The notes beneath the pieces were generated by a model. The model had not been told where the DNA came from and made no database searches. It worked only from the letters and a program-made list of their open reading frames with translations. Source: Bacillota bacterium (GTDB lineage: Bacteria; Bacillota; Sulfobacillia; Sulfobacillales; JAIMBI01). From it: a stretch of DNA of 64,000 nucleotides. The stretch spans positions 1-64,000 of the forward strand of contig JAJZWV010000005.1 of the NCBI GenBank assembly GCA_021846505.1, written 5' to 3'. The position numbers and the translations under genes were made by a program. This document shows positions 1 through 8,452 of the stretch, one piece after another; position 1 is the stretch's first letter; each line of letters opens with the position of its first letter.

Positions 1-112
1 TCGGCGAACGAGGTCTGTGGGGTGTGACGGCCTAACATGGGGCACCTCCGTGATCCAGGCTGATCCAATTATCCCGCCCCCCGCGGTGCGACACCACTCT
101 GTGCGGGGTTTA

Positions 113-829
113 TCACACCATCCCTAGGTGGCAGTTCACGGCGTCCGGCGCATCGGCCAGCCGCCAGCCGCGCTGCTCGGCCCGGTAGCCCAGGTCGGTA
201 TCCTCGCCCCCCCATCCGGTGCCAAAGCGCTCGTCGAATCCTCCGAGGGCTCTAAAGACGCCGGCGCTGACCGATAGGTTCGATGTGCAGGTGTGGACAA
301 ATCGGTAGGCGTGGTGCACAGGCAGTGCCAGCGCCCGGCGGGCGCGCGCTTCCCCGACCGTCATGCGCGCCTTCCGCCACAGCCGATCCAGCGCCGCCGG
401 GGTGACGGGCACCGCCAGCCACGCGGGCACTTCATCCACGGGGATGGCCCAGCGGCGCCCGCGATACAGCCAGCCCGGATCCGCCTGAAGCCGCCGCACA
501 TGAGCCGCGATGAATCCCCGCTGAGGGACCATGTCGTCATCGCTGAACACGAGCCACGAGCCGCGCGCTTGGGCCGCCGCCTGATTGCGCGCGGCCGCCG
601 CCCCGCGGTGCGTGCCGCGCACGACCTGCAAGGGAAACGGCAGCCGGCACGACGCGAGCCAGGCCCCTGTTCCATCCGTGGACCCGTCATCGGTGACCAC
701 CACTTCGAAGGGAAATCCCTGCGGAGTCAGGGCAAACGCCTCCAACACCGCACGCAGCCGATCCCGCTTGTTGTAGGTCGGCATGATGACAGAGGCTAGG
801 GGCCGCCTGGGCCTCGCCCCCGCGGTCAT
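113..829 (-). CDS. Family 2 glycosyltransferase
   Basis: Transfers a sugar from a nucleotide donor, probably in the cytoplasm. The 238-residue protein opens with the GT-A signature ASVIMPTYNKRDRL, followed by VVVTDDGSTDG and the metal-binding FSDDDM. Near the C-terminus GGFDERFGTGWGGEDTDLGYR matches the Glyco_transf_7C type extension. There is no membrane segment. It is the last gene of the ACP-ketoreductase-glycosyltransferase operon and its ATG overlaps the ketoreductase stop (ATGA), so translation is probably coupled. Context suggests it decorates the acyl product of the neighbouring FAS-II-like genes. The acceptor cannot be read from the sequence. Confidence 0.85.
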   Translation of the reverse strand: MTAGARPRRPLASVIMPTYNKRDRLRAVLEAFALTPQGFPFEVVVTDDGSTDGTGAWLASCRLPFPLQVVRGTHRGAAAARNQAAAQARGSWLVFSDDDMVPQRGFIAAHVRRLQADPGWLYRGRRWAIPVDEVPAWLAVPVTPAALDRLWRKARMTVGEARARRALALPVHHAYRFVHTCTSNLSVSAGVFRALGGFDERFGTGWGGEDTDLGYRAEQRGWRLADAPDAVNCHLGMV

Positions 830-1581
830 GCCGTGAGCCCCCCATCCACGACGATGGTGGTGCCGTTGATGTATGAGGCAGCCGGGCTGGCGAGGAAGCG
901 GACGACCGCGGCCACCTCGCGGGGATGCGCAAAACGCCCGAGGGGGATGTCCGCCAAGTACTGCCGCCGCACCTCAGCCGGCAGGCCGGCCACCAGCTCC
1001 GTTTCGATGAATCCCGGCGCCACCGCGTTGGCGCGCACGCCCGTGCCTGCCAGCTCACGCGCCAGCGAGCGGGTCAGCGACACCAGCGCCGCCTTGCTGG
1101 CGGCGTACAGGGCTTGTCCCCGAGCGCTTTTGAGGGCCGCCGCCGACGCGACATTAATGATGTGGCCGCGCCGGCTGAACAGCATGTCGCGCCCCAGGGC
1201 CGTCATGAGCGCCAGGGGCGCGCGCACATTCACGGCTTGGACCGCATCCCACTCGTCCGGCGTCTGCAGGAACAGCAGGCCATCGGCGCTGATGCCCGCA
1301 TTGTTCACCAGCACTTCAAACGGACCCGCGCCGCGGGCAACCTGCTCCAGGCGGGCGGCCCACTCCTCGGGGGGTGCTGCCAAGTCCCAGCGCATGGGCA
1401 CGAAGCGTGTGTGCGGGCACCGGCGCGCGGCCGCGGCGGCCGCCGCCGCCGCCGCGTCTTCGCGCGTGCGATAGGTGAACACCACGGGGTCGAAGCGGGC
1501 GCCCAGCGCCGCCACCAGCGTTCGCCCCAGTCCCCGCGATCCGCCGGTGACCAGGGCCGCCCCGCTCCGCGGCCCGCTCAT
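826..1581 (-). CDS. 3-oxoacyl-ACP reductase, SDR family (FabG-like)
   Basis: NAD(P)H-dependent reduction of a beta-ketoacyl-ACP. Visible features are the Rossmann glycine motif VTGGSRGLGRT, the NNAG motif, the catalytic Ser in INVASAAAL, and YAASK (Tyr/Lys). It also has the SDR C-terminal ending INGTTIVVDGGLTA. I chose MSGPRSGAALV as the start, not the longer track ORF, because this ATG overlaps the ACP stop codon in an ATGA arrangement; that gives 251 residues, normal for FabG. It sits between the ACP and glycosyltransferase genes and probably supplies the reductive step for the ketosynthases encoded divergently. Confidence 0.88.
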   Translation of the reverse strand: MSGPRSGAALVTGGSRGLGRTLVAALGARFDPVVFTYRTREDAAAAAAAAAARRCPHTRFVPMRWDLAAPPEEWAARLEQVARGAGPFEVLVNNAGISADGLLFLQTPDEWDAVQAVNVRAPLALMTALGRDMLFSRRGHIINVASAAALKSARGQALYAASKAALVSLTRSLARELAGTGVRANAVAPGFIETELVAGLPAEVRRQYLADIPLGRFAHPREVAAVVRFLASPAASYINGTTIVVDGGLTA

Positions 1582-1868
1582 ACGGCCTGCTCGCCGTGCC
1601 GCTCCAGGCACAGGTCATAGAGCGCGCCCAGCGTCTGAAAGGCACCGGTATCCTTCTGTGTGATGCGTATGCGGTGCAGCTTCTGCAGGGCGACGGCCAG
1701 CTCAAGGCAGTCCACCGAGTCCAGCCCCAAGCCGTCCTCGCCCATGAGCCGCGTCTCGCGGCCCAGCGCCTGGCTGTCCATATCCAGTTCGAGATGCGTC
1801 ACCACCAGCTCCGCTAAATCTGCCAGCGTGAGCCCGGGCGCGCCGTCGGTCTTCAGCACGGTTGCCAT
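1578..1868 (-). CDS. Acyl carrier protein
   Basis: A 96-residue acyl carrier protein that would hold the growing acyl chain on phosphopantetheine. The attachment serine lies in GEDGLGLDSVDCLELAVAL, a variant of the usual DSL motif. The start at MATVLKTDG is chosen because GGAGG lies nine bases upstream; the ATG three codons earlier abuts the ribosome site. It is the first gene of the minus-strand operon with fabG and the glycosyltransferase, and is divergent from the ABC transporter. A dedicated ACP next to a dedicated ketoreductase and two ketosynthase-type genes argues for a specialised pathway separate from housekeeping fatty acid synthesis. Confidence 0.85.
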   Translation of the reverse strand: MATVLKTDGAPGLTLADLAELVVTHLELDMDSQALGRETRLMGEDGLGLDSVDCLELAVALQKLHRIRITQKDTGAFQTLGALYDLCLERHGEQAV

Positions 1869-2314
1869 CGTGGCCATCCTCCTTCGATTGTTCGGCTTCG
1901 CTGCCGCCAAGCGTGGCGGCCGTTCGTGTGGACAATGCCGTCGCGGAGCGGGCGTACTGCGGCCCACATGGCGGAGCGCCTCCGCGACCAGGGCCGATGA
2001 TGCCGCTCGCGATCCCACGGTCGGATCCTGAGTGGAAGGGAAGTTGTCCCTGCCCACCCCACCGTAAGAGGTCCCGCACACGGGGAGCCTCGGGAAAACC
2101 CTAGGCTAAGCCCTGGTATTTTCACCCGGGACCACCAGGGCCCCGCCGCCCACACTGAGGGTCGTTGAGAGGCGATCGGGCGGGCGGCTGGCCCACGCTC
2201 GGCTCCCGCTCAATAGGCAGGCAACACGCGAGACGGGCTGCGGCACAAAGCCCCCGACCCCAAGCGGCATGTGACTGGCCGAGAGGGCAAAGCCGCGAAA
2301 GGAAAGGTGACAGG
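1869..2314. other. Divergent intergenic region, 446 bp
   Basis: No gene is supported here. The track ORFs crossing it are N-terminal over-extensions of the ACP and ABC-ATPase frames. It must hold the promoters of both biosynthetic operons. A good ribosome site (GGAGG) precedes the ACP start on the minus strand and a purine-rich site (AGGAAAGGTGACAGG) precedes the ABC ATPase on the plus strand. I could not identify a convincing promoter or operator. Confidence 0.5.
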
Positions 2315-3328
2315 ATGGCAATGACAACGAATTCCCGGATGCTGGCCACCGGCTCCGATGGCGCGGGAGGGCTCCGCCAAGCCGCCCCCGCCGGCTCCGC
2401 GCCGGTGGTCGCCGGCCAAAACCTCGGCAAGCGCTATGGAGACCGGTGGGCGGTGCGCCACTTGGACCTCACGCTGTACTCCGGGGAGGTGTTTGGCCTC
2501 TTGGGCCCCAACGGGGCCGGCAAGACGACCACCTTCAATCTGCTGGCGGGGCTTCTGTCCGCCGACGAAGGCGAGCTCACGGTGCTGGGAGAGCCGTGGC
2601 ACCGCCCACGCGCTGCGGTGCGCCGCCAGCTGGGGATGGTGCCGCAGCACCTCGCCCTCTACCCGGAGCTGTCCGCCCGCCAGAACGTCCACTTCTTTGG
2701 CCGGCTGTATGGGCTCGCGGGCACCGCCCTGGACCAGGCGGCCATCAGAGCGCTGGACGCGGTGGGGCTGGCCGACCGCCAGCATGACACGGTGGCGGCG
2801 TTCAGCGGCGGGATGAAGCGGCGCCTCAACATCGCCTGCGCGGTGCTGCATCGGCCGCAGATCCTGCTCCTGGATGAGCCGACCGTCGGTGTCGACCCGC
2901 AGTCCCGCAACCTGATTTTCCAGACGCTCCAGCAGCTGGCCGACGACGGCGTGACCATCGTGTACACCACGCACTACATGGAGGAAGCGCAGGCGCTGTG
3001 CGACCGGGTGGCCATCGTGGACGGCGGCCGCGCGGTGGCGGAAGGCACGGTTGCCGAGCTGCTGCGCCAGCACGGCGAAAGCGTGATCCAGGTGGCCGTG
3101 GATCCCCCGCAGGCCGCGTGCCTGGAGCGGGCTCTCGCCGGTGCCGGAGCGGAGGTGACGCTCACCGGTGGGACGCTCGCGATTCGCGCGCGGGATGTGC
3201 CGGAGACGCTCACGCTTGTCACCCATCACTTGGCGGCGCTCGCCATCCGCCCCACGTCGCTGGATCTGGTGCCTGCCAGCTTGGAAGCCGTGTTCCTCAC
3301 CCTCACGGGGCGGCGGCTGCGCGACTGA
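2315..3328 (+). CDS. ABC-2 type transporter, ATP-binding subunit
   Basis: ATPase of an ABC exporter acting at the inner face of the membrane. The 337-residue protein has Walker A GPNGAGKTT, a Q-loop region, signature FSGGMKRR, Walker B ILLLDEP and the switch region TTHYMEEA. It is followed by the C-terminal domain usual in drug and lipid exporters (DrrA/CcmA group). The start MAMTTNSR follows a purine-rich ribosome site; the track ORF begins 50 codons too early. The permease gene follows on the same strand. With the hotdog dehydratase and ketosynthases downstream, it probably exports the product of this cluster or a lipid intermediate. Confidence 0.9.
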   Translation: MAMTTNSRMLATGSDGAGGLRQAAPAGSAPVVAGQNLGKRYGDRWAVRHLDLTLYSGEVFGLLGPNGAGKTTTFNLLAGLLSADEGELTVLGEPWHRPRAAVRRQLGMVPQHLALYPELSARQNVHFFGRLYGLAGTALDQAAIRALDAVGLADRQHDTVAAFSGGMKRRLNIACAVLHRPQILLLDEPTVGVDPQSRNLIFQTLQQLADDGVTIVYTTHYMEEAQALCDRVAIVDGGRAVAEGTVAELLRQHGESVIQVAVDPPQAACLERALAGAGAEVTLTGGTLAIRARDVPETLTLVTHHLAALAIRPTSLDLVPASLEAVFLTLTGRRLRD

Positions 3329-3449
3329 TGCGCTCACCGGCTGTCCCAGATTTTCGGTGCCGCTGGCGATGGACAGCGAGCCGGGACAGCGGGCCCGACG
3401 AGATACAGCTCGAGGAGAACGTGAGCCAGAAGAAGGAGGCATCAGCAAA

Positions 3450-4574
3450 ATGTGGCCCATCGCGATGAAAGACTTTTGGATTTACCTGCGCGACCGCGGC
3501 ACCATTGTGAACCTGTTTGTCCTGCCCCTGATGTTTGCCGTCGTGCTGACGGCCGCCCTGGGCGGCGTGTTTGGCGGCGGCACTCCCGCTGCCACCATGA
3601 AGGTGCCGCTGGTGCTGGAGCAGCCGAACCCTGCCGTCACTCAGGCGGTGCAGCGCCTGCCGGGGGTGGTGCTGACCCGCGAAGGCGCCGGGTCGGCCCG
3701 GAGCGCCGTGGCCAGCGGTTCGGCCCTGGCCGCCATCGTGGTGCGCGGCCAGCACGTGATGATTTGGCAAAGTCCCACGGAGCCGGCCACCGCGTCCCTG
3801 TTCCGCGGGGCGGTGACCTCCGCCATCTCCGCCGGCGTGAGCCGCGCGGATCTTGCGGCGCTCATCGCCCGCATCGGCCGGACGTCTGCGGGCCGCACCC
3901 TGGCAGCGGGGCTGTCCCCCATGCCGGCCGTGTCGCATCTGGCCGTGGGCGTCACCCGCCAAGCCCCTCACCCCAGCGCGGTGGAGCAGTATGTGCCGGG
4001 CTTTACCGTGGCGTTTCTCTTCTTCATTGCCGCCACCATCGTGCAAAGCTTCTTCAGCGAGCGGGAGCGCGGCACCATGGCCCGCATCCGCGTCGCCTCG
4101 ACCAGCCCGCGCGCCATCTTGGCGGGCAAGCTCATCCCCACGTTTGCCATGGGCATCATCCAGGCGGTGGTGATGTTTGCCGCTGGCCACTGGCTGTTTG
4201 GCCTGGCGCTGCCGAACCCCGCCGCGCTGCTGGCCGTGACGGTGGCCATCAGCGTGGCGGCCAACGGGCTGGGCTTGCTGGTCACGTCTTACGCGCGCAC
4301 CCAGAGCCAGGCCCAAAACGTGGCGACCCTGCTGGTGTTCCTGCTGGCGGCCGTGGGCGGGTGCTACGTGCCGCGCTTCTACATGCCGCCCATCATGCGC
4401 TCGCTGGCGCTGGCTACGCCCCAAGGCTGGGCCATGCGGGCTTACCAGGCCATTCTGCTGCAGGGGCAGGGCTTAGGCCACGTCTGGCCGAGCCTCGCCG
4501 TCCTGATGGGGTTCGGCCTGGTGTTCTTCGTAGTGGCCCTGCTGCGGTTCCGCGTTGACCAGGTGGCCGCGTGA
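3450..4574 (+). CDS. ABC-2 type transporter permease
   Basis: Membrane partner of the preceding ATPase, 374 residues. There is one N-terminal membrane segment (VNLFVLPLMFAVVLTAALGGV), a roughly 170-residue extracytoplasmic loop, then five hydrophobic segments starting at VPGFTVAFLFFIAATIV. The cytoplasmic coupling segment FFSERERGTMARIRVA is typical of the ABC2_membrane_3 group. The start ATG lies ten bases after AAGGAGG, whereas the track ORF begins inside the ATPase gene. Its stop overlaps the GTG of the dehydratase gene (GTGA), so expression with the biosynthetic genes is probably coupled. Confidence 0.9.
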   Translation: MWPIAMKDFWIYLRDRGTIVNLFVLPLMFAVVLTAALGGVFGGGTPAATMKVPLVLEQPNPAVTQAVQRLPGVVLTREGAGSARSAVASGSALAAIVVRGQHVMIWQSPTEPATASLFRGAVTSAISAGVSRADLAALIARIGRTSAGRTLAAGLSPMPAVSHLAVGVTRQAPHPSAVEQYVPGFTVAFLFFIAATIVQSFFSERERGTMARIRVASTSPRAILAGKLIPTFAMGIIQAVVMFAAGHWLFGLALPNPAALLAVTVAISVAANGLGLLVTSYARTQSQAQNVATLLVFLLAAVGGCYVPRFYMPPIMRSLALATPQGWAMRAYQAILLQGQGLGHVWPSLAVLMGFGLVFFVVALLRFRVDQVAA

Positions 4575-5038
4575 GCGCCAGAGGGAAAGGGACGGCGGCT
4601 GCCGCGCACGCGGCCGAGCCGGTGCGCGTGGACGCCTACCTGCCACACCGCGGGGCACTCTTGCTGGTGGATCGCGTGCGCCGGATGGGGCCGCCGCTGG
4701 CGGCCGCGGAGCTTGATGTCCCGCTCGGCCACTGGGCCGTGGCCGGGCACTTTCCCGGCGTCCCCATTTTCCCCGGCGTCCTGCTGCTGGAGTTCATGGC
4801 ACAGACCGGGCGGTTTCTCTTTCCCGAGCCCGGCACCGCACCAGCCCTCTTGGTTCGCGTGCGCCATGCTCGCTTTCTGGCGCCGGTGCATCCGCCGGCC
4901 CGCCTCGTCGCCATGGCCTCACTGGAGGGCGAGGTGGGGCCGCAGTTCCAAATTCGGTGTGAAGCCGTGGACGAGCACGCGCCACCGGAAGGCCGAGTGG
5001 TGGCCCGCGCCCGCTTCACCGTCCTCCGGGCGGAGTGA
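4571..5038 (+). CDS. 3-hydroxyacyl-ACP dehydratase-like hotdog protein (FabZ-like)
   Basis: Probable dehydratase forming an enoyl-ACP. The 155-residue protein carries LPHRGALLLVDRV and AGHFPGVPIFPGVLLLEFMAQTG, the diagnostic FabZ/FabA-family segments including the active-site His before FPG. The GTG start overlaps the permease stop, showing coupling. No enoyl reductase is visible in the cluster, so double bonds introduced here might be retained, as in aryl polyene-type pathways; this is inference. It could also be an ApeP-like dehydratase. Confidence 0.85.
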   Translation: MSARGKGTAAAAHAAEPVRVDAYLPHRGALLLVDRVRRMGPPLAAAELDVPLGHWAVAGHFPGVPIFPGVLLLEFMAQTGRFLFPEPGTAPALLVRVRHARFLAPVHPPARLVAMASLEGEVGPQFQIRCEAVDEHAPPEGRVVARARFTVLRAE

Positions 5039-5161
5039 GCGGTGGGAGGCCGCCCCCCGCCCAAGCGGCCTCGATCCCCGAGCCGATTGATGCGAAGAGA
5101 CCCCATGATCCTGACTGAGAGGGCCACACATGAGCTGAGGTTAGAGAAAGGAGCGGTCTTC

Positions 5162-6094
5162 ATGCGTTCCACGACCCGCATCGCCCTCACGGGCTTTGGC
5201 GCCGTCCACCCCGACGGCATGGGCCCCGTCTCCGGCGCGCTGCGCAGCACCGCCCGACTGGGCGATGCCGAAGAGGTCGTCCCGGGCACCTGGCGCCGCA
5301 CCGTCGCACAATCCACCCTGGACCCGTGGCTTCCCCCGGCCGGCCGGCGCCGGCTGGACCACCTGGCCCAAATGGCCGTGGCGGCCGTGCGCGCGGCACT
5401 CGCCGACCGCGGTCCCATCCTGGTTAGCAGCCCTCCGGGCCTGTTTGTAAATACTCTGTTTGGCAGCGCCACGGCGGTGGCCCGCCTGATGGCGTCGGCC
5501 GGCGACCCCGATGGCGTGGTGTCGCCGCTGCTGTTTCCCGGCGTGGTCGCCAACCAAGCGGCCGGCCAGGCGGCGGCGGCCGAGGGCCTCACCGGACCCT
5601 CGACGGTGTTTGGGGGCCACGGGGCGTTTGAGTACGCGTGCCTCCAGCTCATGGCGGGCCGCATCTCCACCGCCGTGGTGCTTGGCCTCGATGACATCTC
5701 TCCGCTGCTCGCCCGCGTGCTCGCGCGATCCGGGATGCGGCTGGGCGCACCGGCTCCCGCGCCCCAATTGCTCACCGAGGCGGCTGCGGCGCTCGTGCTG
5801 GAGACCGAGGCCCACGCCCAGCTGTGCGGCGCGCACGCACGGGTGTGGGTAGCTCCTGAGTGGCAGGACGCTCCCTCGGGCGCACACCTGGACTCCCGCG
5901 CGTGGGACGCGACTTGGGGATTCAGCGCCGCAGCCTGGCTGCCACTGGCGGTGGGCACGCTCGCGGCCAGCGGCATAAAGGCGCCGGCCGCGCTCCAGGC
6001 GGCCGATCCGCTGCGGCCGGGCGTCACCTGGGTCAGGGTGGCTCCTGCCGGCCGCAGCGCCGCCCGACCTTCCGCACTGGGGGTGGCCCTGTGA
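5162..6094 (+). CDS. Truncated, cysteine-less ketosynthase-like protein (chain-length-factor-like)
   Basis: A 310-residue protein with the N-terminal thiolase-fold half of a beta-ketoacyl synthase. It starts RIALTGFGAVHPDG, and LTGPSTVFGGHGAFEYACLQLMAG occupies the place of the nucleophile elbow. The active-site Cys expected after the GPS-T-V segment is replaced by Gly/His, and the C-terminal His motifs are absent, so it is unlikely to condense on its own. By analogy with KS-beta/CLF subunits it may pair with the following intact ketosynthase. The start follows AAAGGAG, seven bases before ATG. Its stop overlaps the next gene's GTG. Alternatively it is a decaying paralogue, but the frame is intact. 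Confidence 0.75.
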   Translation: MRSTTRIALTGFGAVHPDGMGPVSGALRSTARLGDAEEVVPGTWRRTVAQSTLDPWLPPAGRRRLDHLAQMAVAAVRAALADRGPILVSSPPGLFVNTLFGSATAVARLMASAGDPDGVVSPLLFPGVVANQAAGQAAAAEGLTGPSTVFGGHGAFEYACLQLMAGRISTAVVLGLDDISPLLARVLARSGMRLGAPAPAPQLLTEAAAALVLETEAHAQLCGAHARVWVAPEWQDAPSGAHLDSRAWDATWGFSAAAWLPLAVGTLAASGIKAPAALQAADPLRPGVTWVRVAPAGRSAARPSALGVAL

Positions 6095-7374
6095 GCGCGC
6101 GGACAGCGGTCGCCATCACCGGGCTGGGCGCCGCCACTCCACTCGGTGCCGACGCATCCACCTTCCGGGCAGGACTGCTGGAGGGGCGGCGCCGCTGTGG
6201 GCCAGTCACCCGCTTCGATGCCACCCGCTACGGCGTCAACTGGGCTGGCCAGCTGGACGACGCCGTGTGGGCGCCCCCTGGCTCCCCGGATGCAGGCTCC
6301 CGGCCCGCTCAGCTTCTGGATCGGGTGGCGGCGGAGGCGCTGGCCATGGCCGGCGGGCCGAATGACACGCGCACGGCGCTGGTGCTTGGCACCACGCTGG
6401 GATCCGACGAGCTGTCGCGGGTGGCCTGGCAGGAGCAGCACGGCCACGCACCCGCGTATGACGCCGTCCTGTCCGGCATGGCCGACTGTGCGGGCCGCCG
6501 GCTGGTGGACCGCCTGGCGCTCGGCGGGCCCGTATGGAGTGTGGTCACCGCCTGCGCGGCCGGCACCACCGCCATTGGCATCGGGGCCGACCTGATTCGC
6601 CTGGGTCTCGTGGACCGCGTGCTGGCCGGCGGGGTCGACACGCTGACCGAGCTCATTTATGCCGGGTTTGACAGCATGGGGGCGCTCGGGCATGACTGCC
6701 GCCCCTTCGCCGAGGACCGGGAGGGCGTCGTGCTGGCCGAGGGCGCCGCCATGATAGTGCTGGAGTCCGAAGGCCGCGCCCGGGGGCGGGGGGCACACAT
6801 CCAAGCCTGGGTGTTGGGCAGCGGCACCGCCAACGACGCCTACCACGCGACCGCCCCGCACCCCGAGGGCCGCGGCGCGGCATTGGCCATGCAGCGCTGC
6901 CTCAGCGACGCAGGGCTCTCCCCCGCCGACATCGACTACGTCAACGCGCACGGCACCGGCACCCACGCCAACGATCCCGCGGAGTGGGCGGCCATCGCGG
7001 CGGTGCTCGGGAGCCACGCTTGGGAAATTCCTATTAGCTCGACCAAGAGCCAGATGGGTCACGCCCTGTCCGCGGCCGGAGCCATCGAGGCAGTGGCCAC
7101 GGTGCTGGCGCTGCGAGACGGCTTCGTGCCGCCCACCGCGCACCGCCACGCCCCCCTGGCCGCAGCAGTCGGAGCGGACTTCGTCCAGGACGCCGGGCGC
7201 CGGGCGCCGATTGCCTGTGCGCTCAGCAATTCCTTTGCGTTTGGCGGCCACACTGCGTGTCTCGCATTGGGCCGTGCCGACATCGACTGGAACTCGGAGC
7301 GCGGCGGTGGGTATCCCGCGCCCAAAACCCCGTCCCCCGACCCCACGCGCCACCGGGGTGTCCGCGACCATTAG
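6091..7374 (+). CDS. Beta-ketoacyl-ACP synthase II-type (KAS II-like)
   Basis: Decarboxylative Claisen condensation enzyme for chain elongation, 427 residues. The catalytic triad is visible: Cys in SVVTACAAGTTA, His in VNAHGTGTHAND and His in KSQMGHALSAAGAIE; the C-terminal NSFAFGGHTACL is also canonical. The true start is the GTG in VSARTAVAITGLG, which overlaps the upstream stop (GTGA); the track ORF begins 77 codons too early in another gene's territory. The about 25 residues after GGHTACLALGRA are an unusual proline-rich tail. It presumably works with the ACP, ketoreductase and dehydratase of this cluster. Confidence 0.92.
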   Translation: MSARTAVAITGLGAATPLGADASTFRAGLLEGRRRCGPVTRFDATRYGVNWAGQLDDAVWAPPGSPDAGSRPAQLLDRVAAEALAMAGGPNDTRTALVLGTTLGSDELSRVAWQEQHGHAPAYDAVLSGMADCAGRRLVDRLALGGPVWSVVTACAAGTTAIGIGADLIRLGLVDRVLAGGVDTLTELIYAGFDSMGALGHDCRPFAEDREGVVLAEGAAMIVLESEGRARGRGAHIQAWVLGSGTANDAYHATAPHPEGRGAALAMQRCLSDAGLSPADIDYVNAHGTGTHANDPAEWAAIAAVLGSHAWEIPISSTKSQMGHALSAAGAIEAVATVLALRDGFVPPTAHRHAPLAAAVGADFVQDAGRRAPIACALSNSFAFGGHTACLALGRADIDWNSERGGGYPAPKTPSPDPTRHRGVRDH

Positions 7375-7462
7375 GAGAACACGGGCGCCGCTGACGACAA
7401 GCGCGACACGGACGCCGCGCATGATACGAAGAGACGGAAGACCGAAAGGACGGAACATCAAC

Positions 7463-7858
7463 ATGATGAAGGGCAAGCAGATGAACCGCGGGGGGAACCG
7501 GCACTGGATGGGAGCGAGGAGCGGGCGGCTGGCCGCCGCCCTCAAGGGGTTTGGCACGCTGGCGGGGATCGCGGTGTTGGTCGGGCTGGTGGCCAGCGGC
7601 CTCATGCCCGCCGCCGAGCGCGTGGTGGCTGTCGCCGCCGCCTGGCCCGCCGCCACCGCCGCCGAGTTTTGGGTGGGGCGCCGCATGTCTGCCCGCACGG
7701 CCCAGGTGCTGGGCAGCGCGATGGGGGGCCTGTGGCTGGTTGCCGCGATAGGGCTCTGGTGGGGCTTTGCGTCGGCCGGCGGCATCGCGGCCTTGGGGGC
7801 CGGCTTGTGGGTGGCGCTGAGCTTCGTGGTTGACCCCGCCTACGGCATGGCGGATTGA
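7463..7858 (+). CDS. Small membrane protein of the biosynthetic operon
   Basis: Not recognised as a named family. It is a 131-residue, Ala/Gly-rich protein with a basic N-terminus and about four hydrophobic segments (GFGTLAGIAVLVGLVASGLM, VVAVAAAWPAATAAEFWV, VLGSAMGGLWLVAAIGLWWGF, GGIAALGAGLWVALSFVV). This indicates an integral membrane protein with short loops. It is last in the plus-strand operon, about 90 bases after the ketosynthase, and could help anchor or export the product. The start MMKGK is preceded by AAAGGA at rather long spacing; MNRGG a few codons later is possible. Confidence 0.55.
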   Translation: MMKGKQMNRGGNRHWMGARSGRLAAALKGFGTLAGIAVLVGLVASGLMPAAERVVAVAAAWPAATAAEFWVGRRMSARTAQVLGSAMGGLWLVAAIGLWWGFASAGGIAALGAGLWVALSFVVDPAYGMAD

Positions 7859-7929
7859 GGGGCCGCGCGTGTGTGGTGGCTCGTAGCCGCACTGCCCAGC
7901 CCCTTGCGAAGTTGCCTCCACAGAGGACA

Positions 7930-7958
7930 CCACCCCCAGCGTCGGGCTGGGTGGGGGG
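7930..7958 (+). terminator. Possible transcription terminator hairpin
   Basis: CCACCCCCAGC and GCTGGGTGGGGGG form an imperfect GC-rich stem with a short loop just after the biosynthetic operon. The 3' tail is TTCTCTC rather than a T-run, so termination strength is doubtful. It lies between two convergent genes. Confidence 0.3.
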
Positions 7959-7963
7959 TTCTC

Positions 7964-8452
7964 TCAGTCATCGGGTGGAGGTGGACTGTCCCGGTGGGCG
8001 GGCTCACATTGGCGGGCCAGTCCGAGGACGCCCAGCGCAGCTCGCATCCGCTGCAAGGCATCACCCGGCCGCGCCACCTCCACGCCTGGGGGAGAGTAGT
8101 AGTGCCGCATGTTAAAGGTCACAAGCCAGTCGGCTGAGACCGCGGCAGCGGCGGCCAGGACATGGACGTCTGTGGGGTGCGCGTACTTGGCCCAGCGTGC
8201 GAGGTACGATTCGCCCGGGTCAGTGCCTACGGTGAGGCTGTTCGGCCACATCGCTTCGAAAATCGGCAGTCCGCGCGGCAGCTTCCGGATGAGGTTTCTT
8301 CGCACCTCCATCAATACCGCCGGCGATGTCCACGCCTGCACCAGCCCCAACTCTCCGACGAGCAACAGTGCATGCGAGGCACCGCTCGGTGACGCACATC
8401 CTGCAATAATCCCGTCGGCGTCCAAAAACACCCGGAGTGGGGTGGGCGTCAT
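7964..8452 (-). CDS. PIN-domain toxin (VapC-like)
   Basis: A 162-residue predicted ribonuclease of a type II toxin-antitoxin pair. It begins VFLDADGIIAG, containing the first catalytic Asp of PIN domains. The conserved Glu is in LMEVRRNLI and later acidic residues in HPTDVHVLAAA, with NMRHYY near the end. The ATG overlaps the stop of the AbrB-like antitoxin (ATGA), the classic arrangement. The tail after residue 140 is longer than usual. Target RNA unknown. Confidence 0.8.
   Translation of the reverse strand: MTPTPLRVFLDADGIIAGCASPSGASHALLLVGELGLVQAWTSPAVLMEVRRNLIRKLPRGLPIFEAMWPNSLTVGTDPGESYLARWAKYAHPTDVHVLAAAAAVSADWLVTFNMRHYYSPPGVEVARPGDALQRMRAALGVLGLARQCEPAHRDSPPPPDD

Noticed and set aside
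1-112. Possible terminator after the glycosyltransferase gene
   Set aside because: CCCCGC...GCGGGG can pair only across a long 18-base loop and there is no T-run on the minus strand; too weak to list.
4636-7785. 1049-codon minus-strand ORF opposite the ketosynthase genes
   Set aside because: It lies antisense to several well-supported genes, has low-complexity Ala/Arg/Ser-rich translation and no family motif; long antisense ORFs are expected at this GC content.
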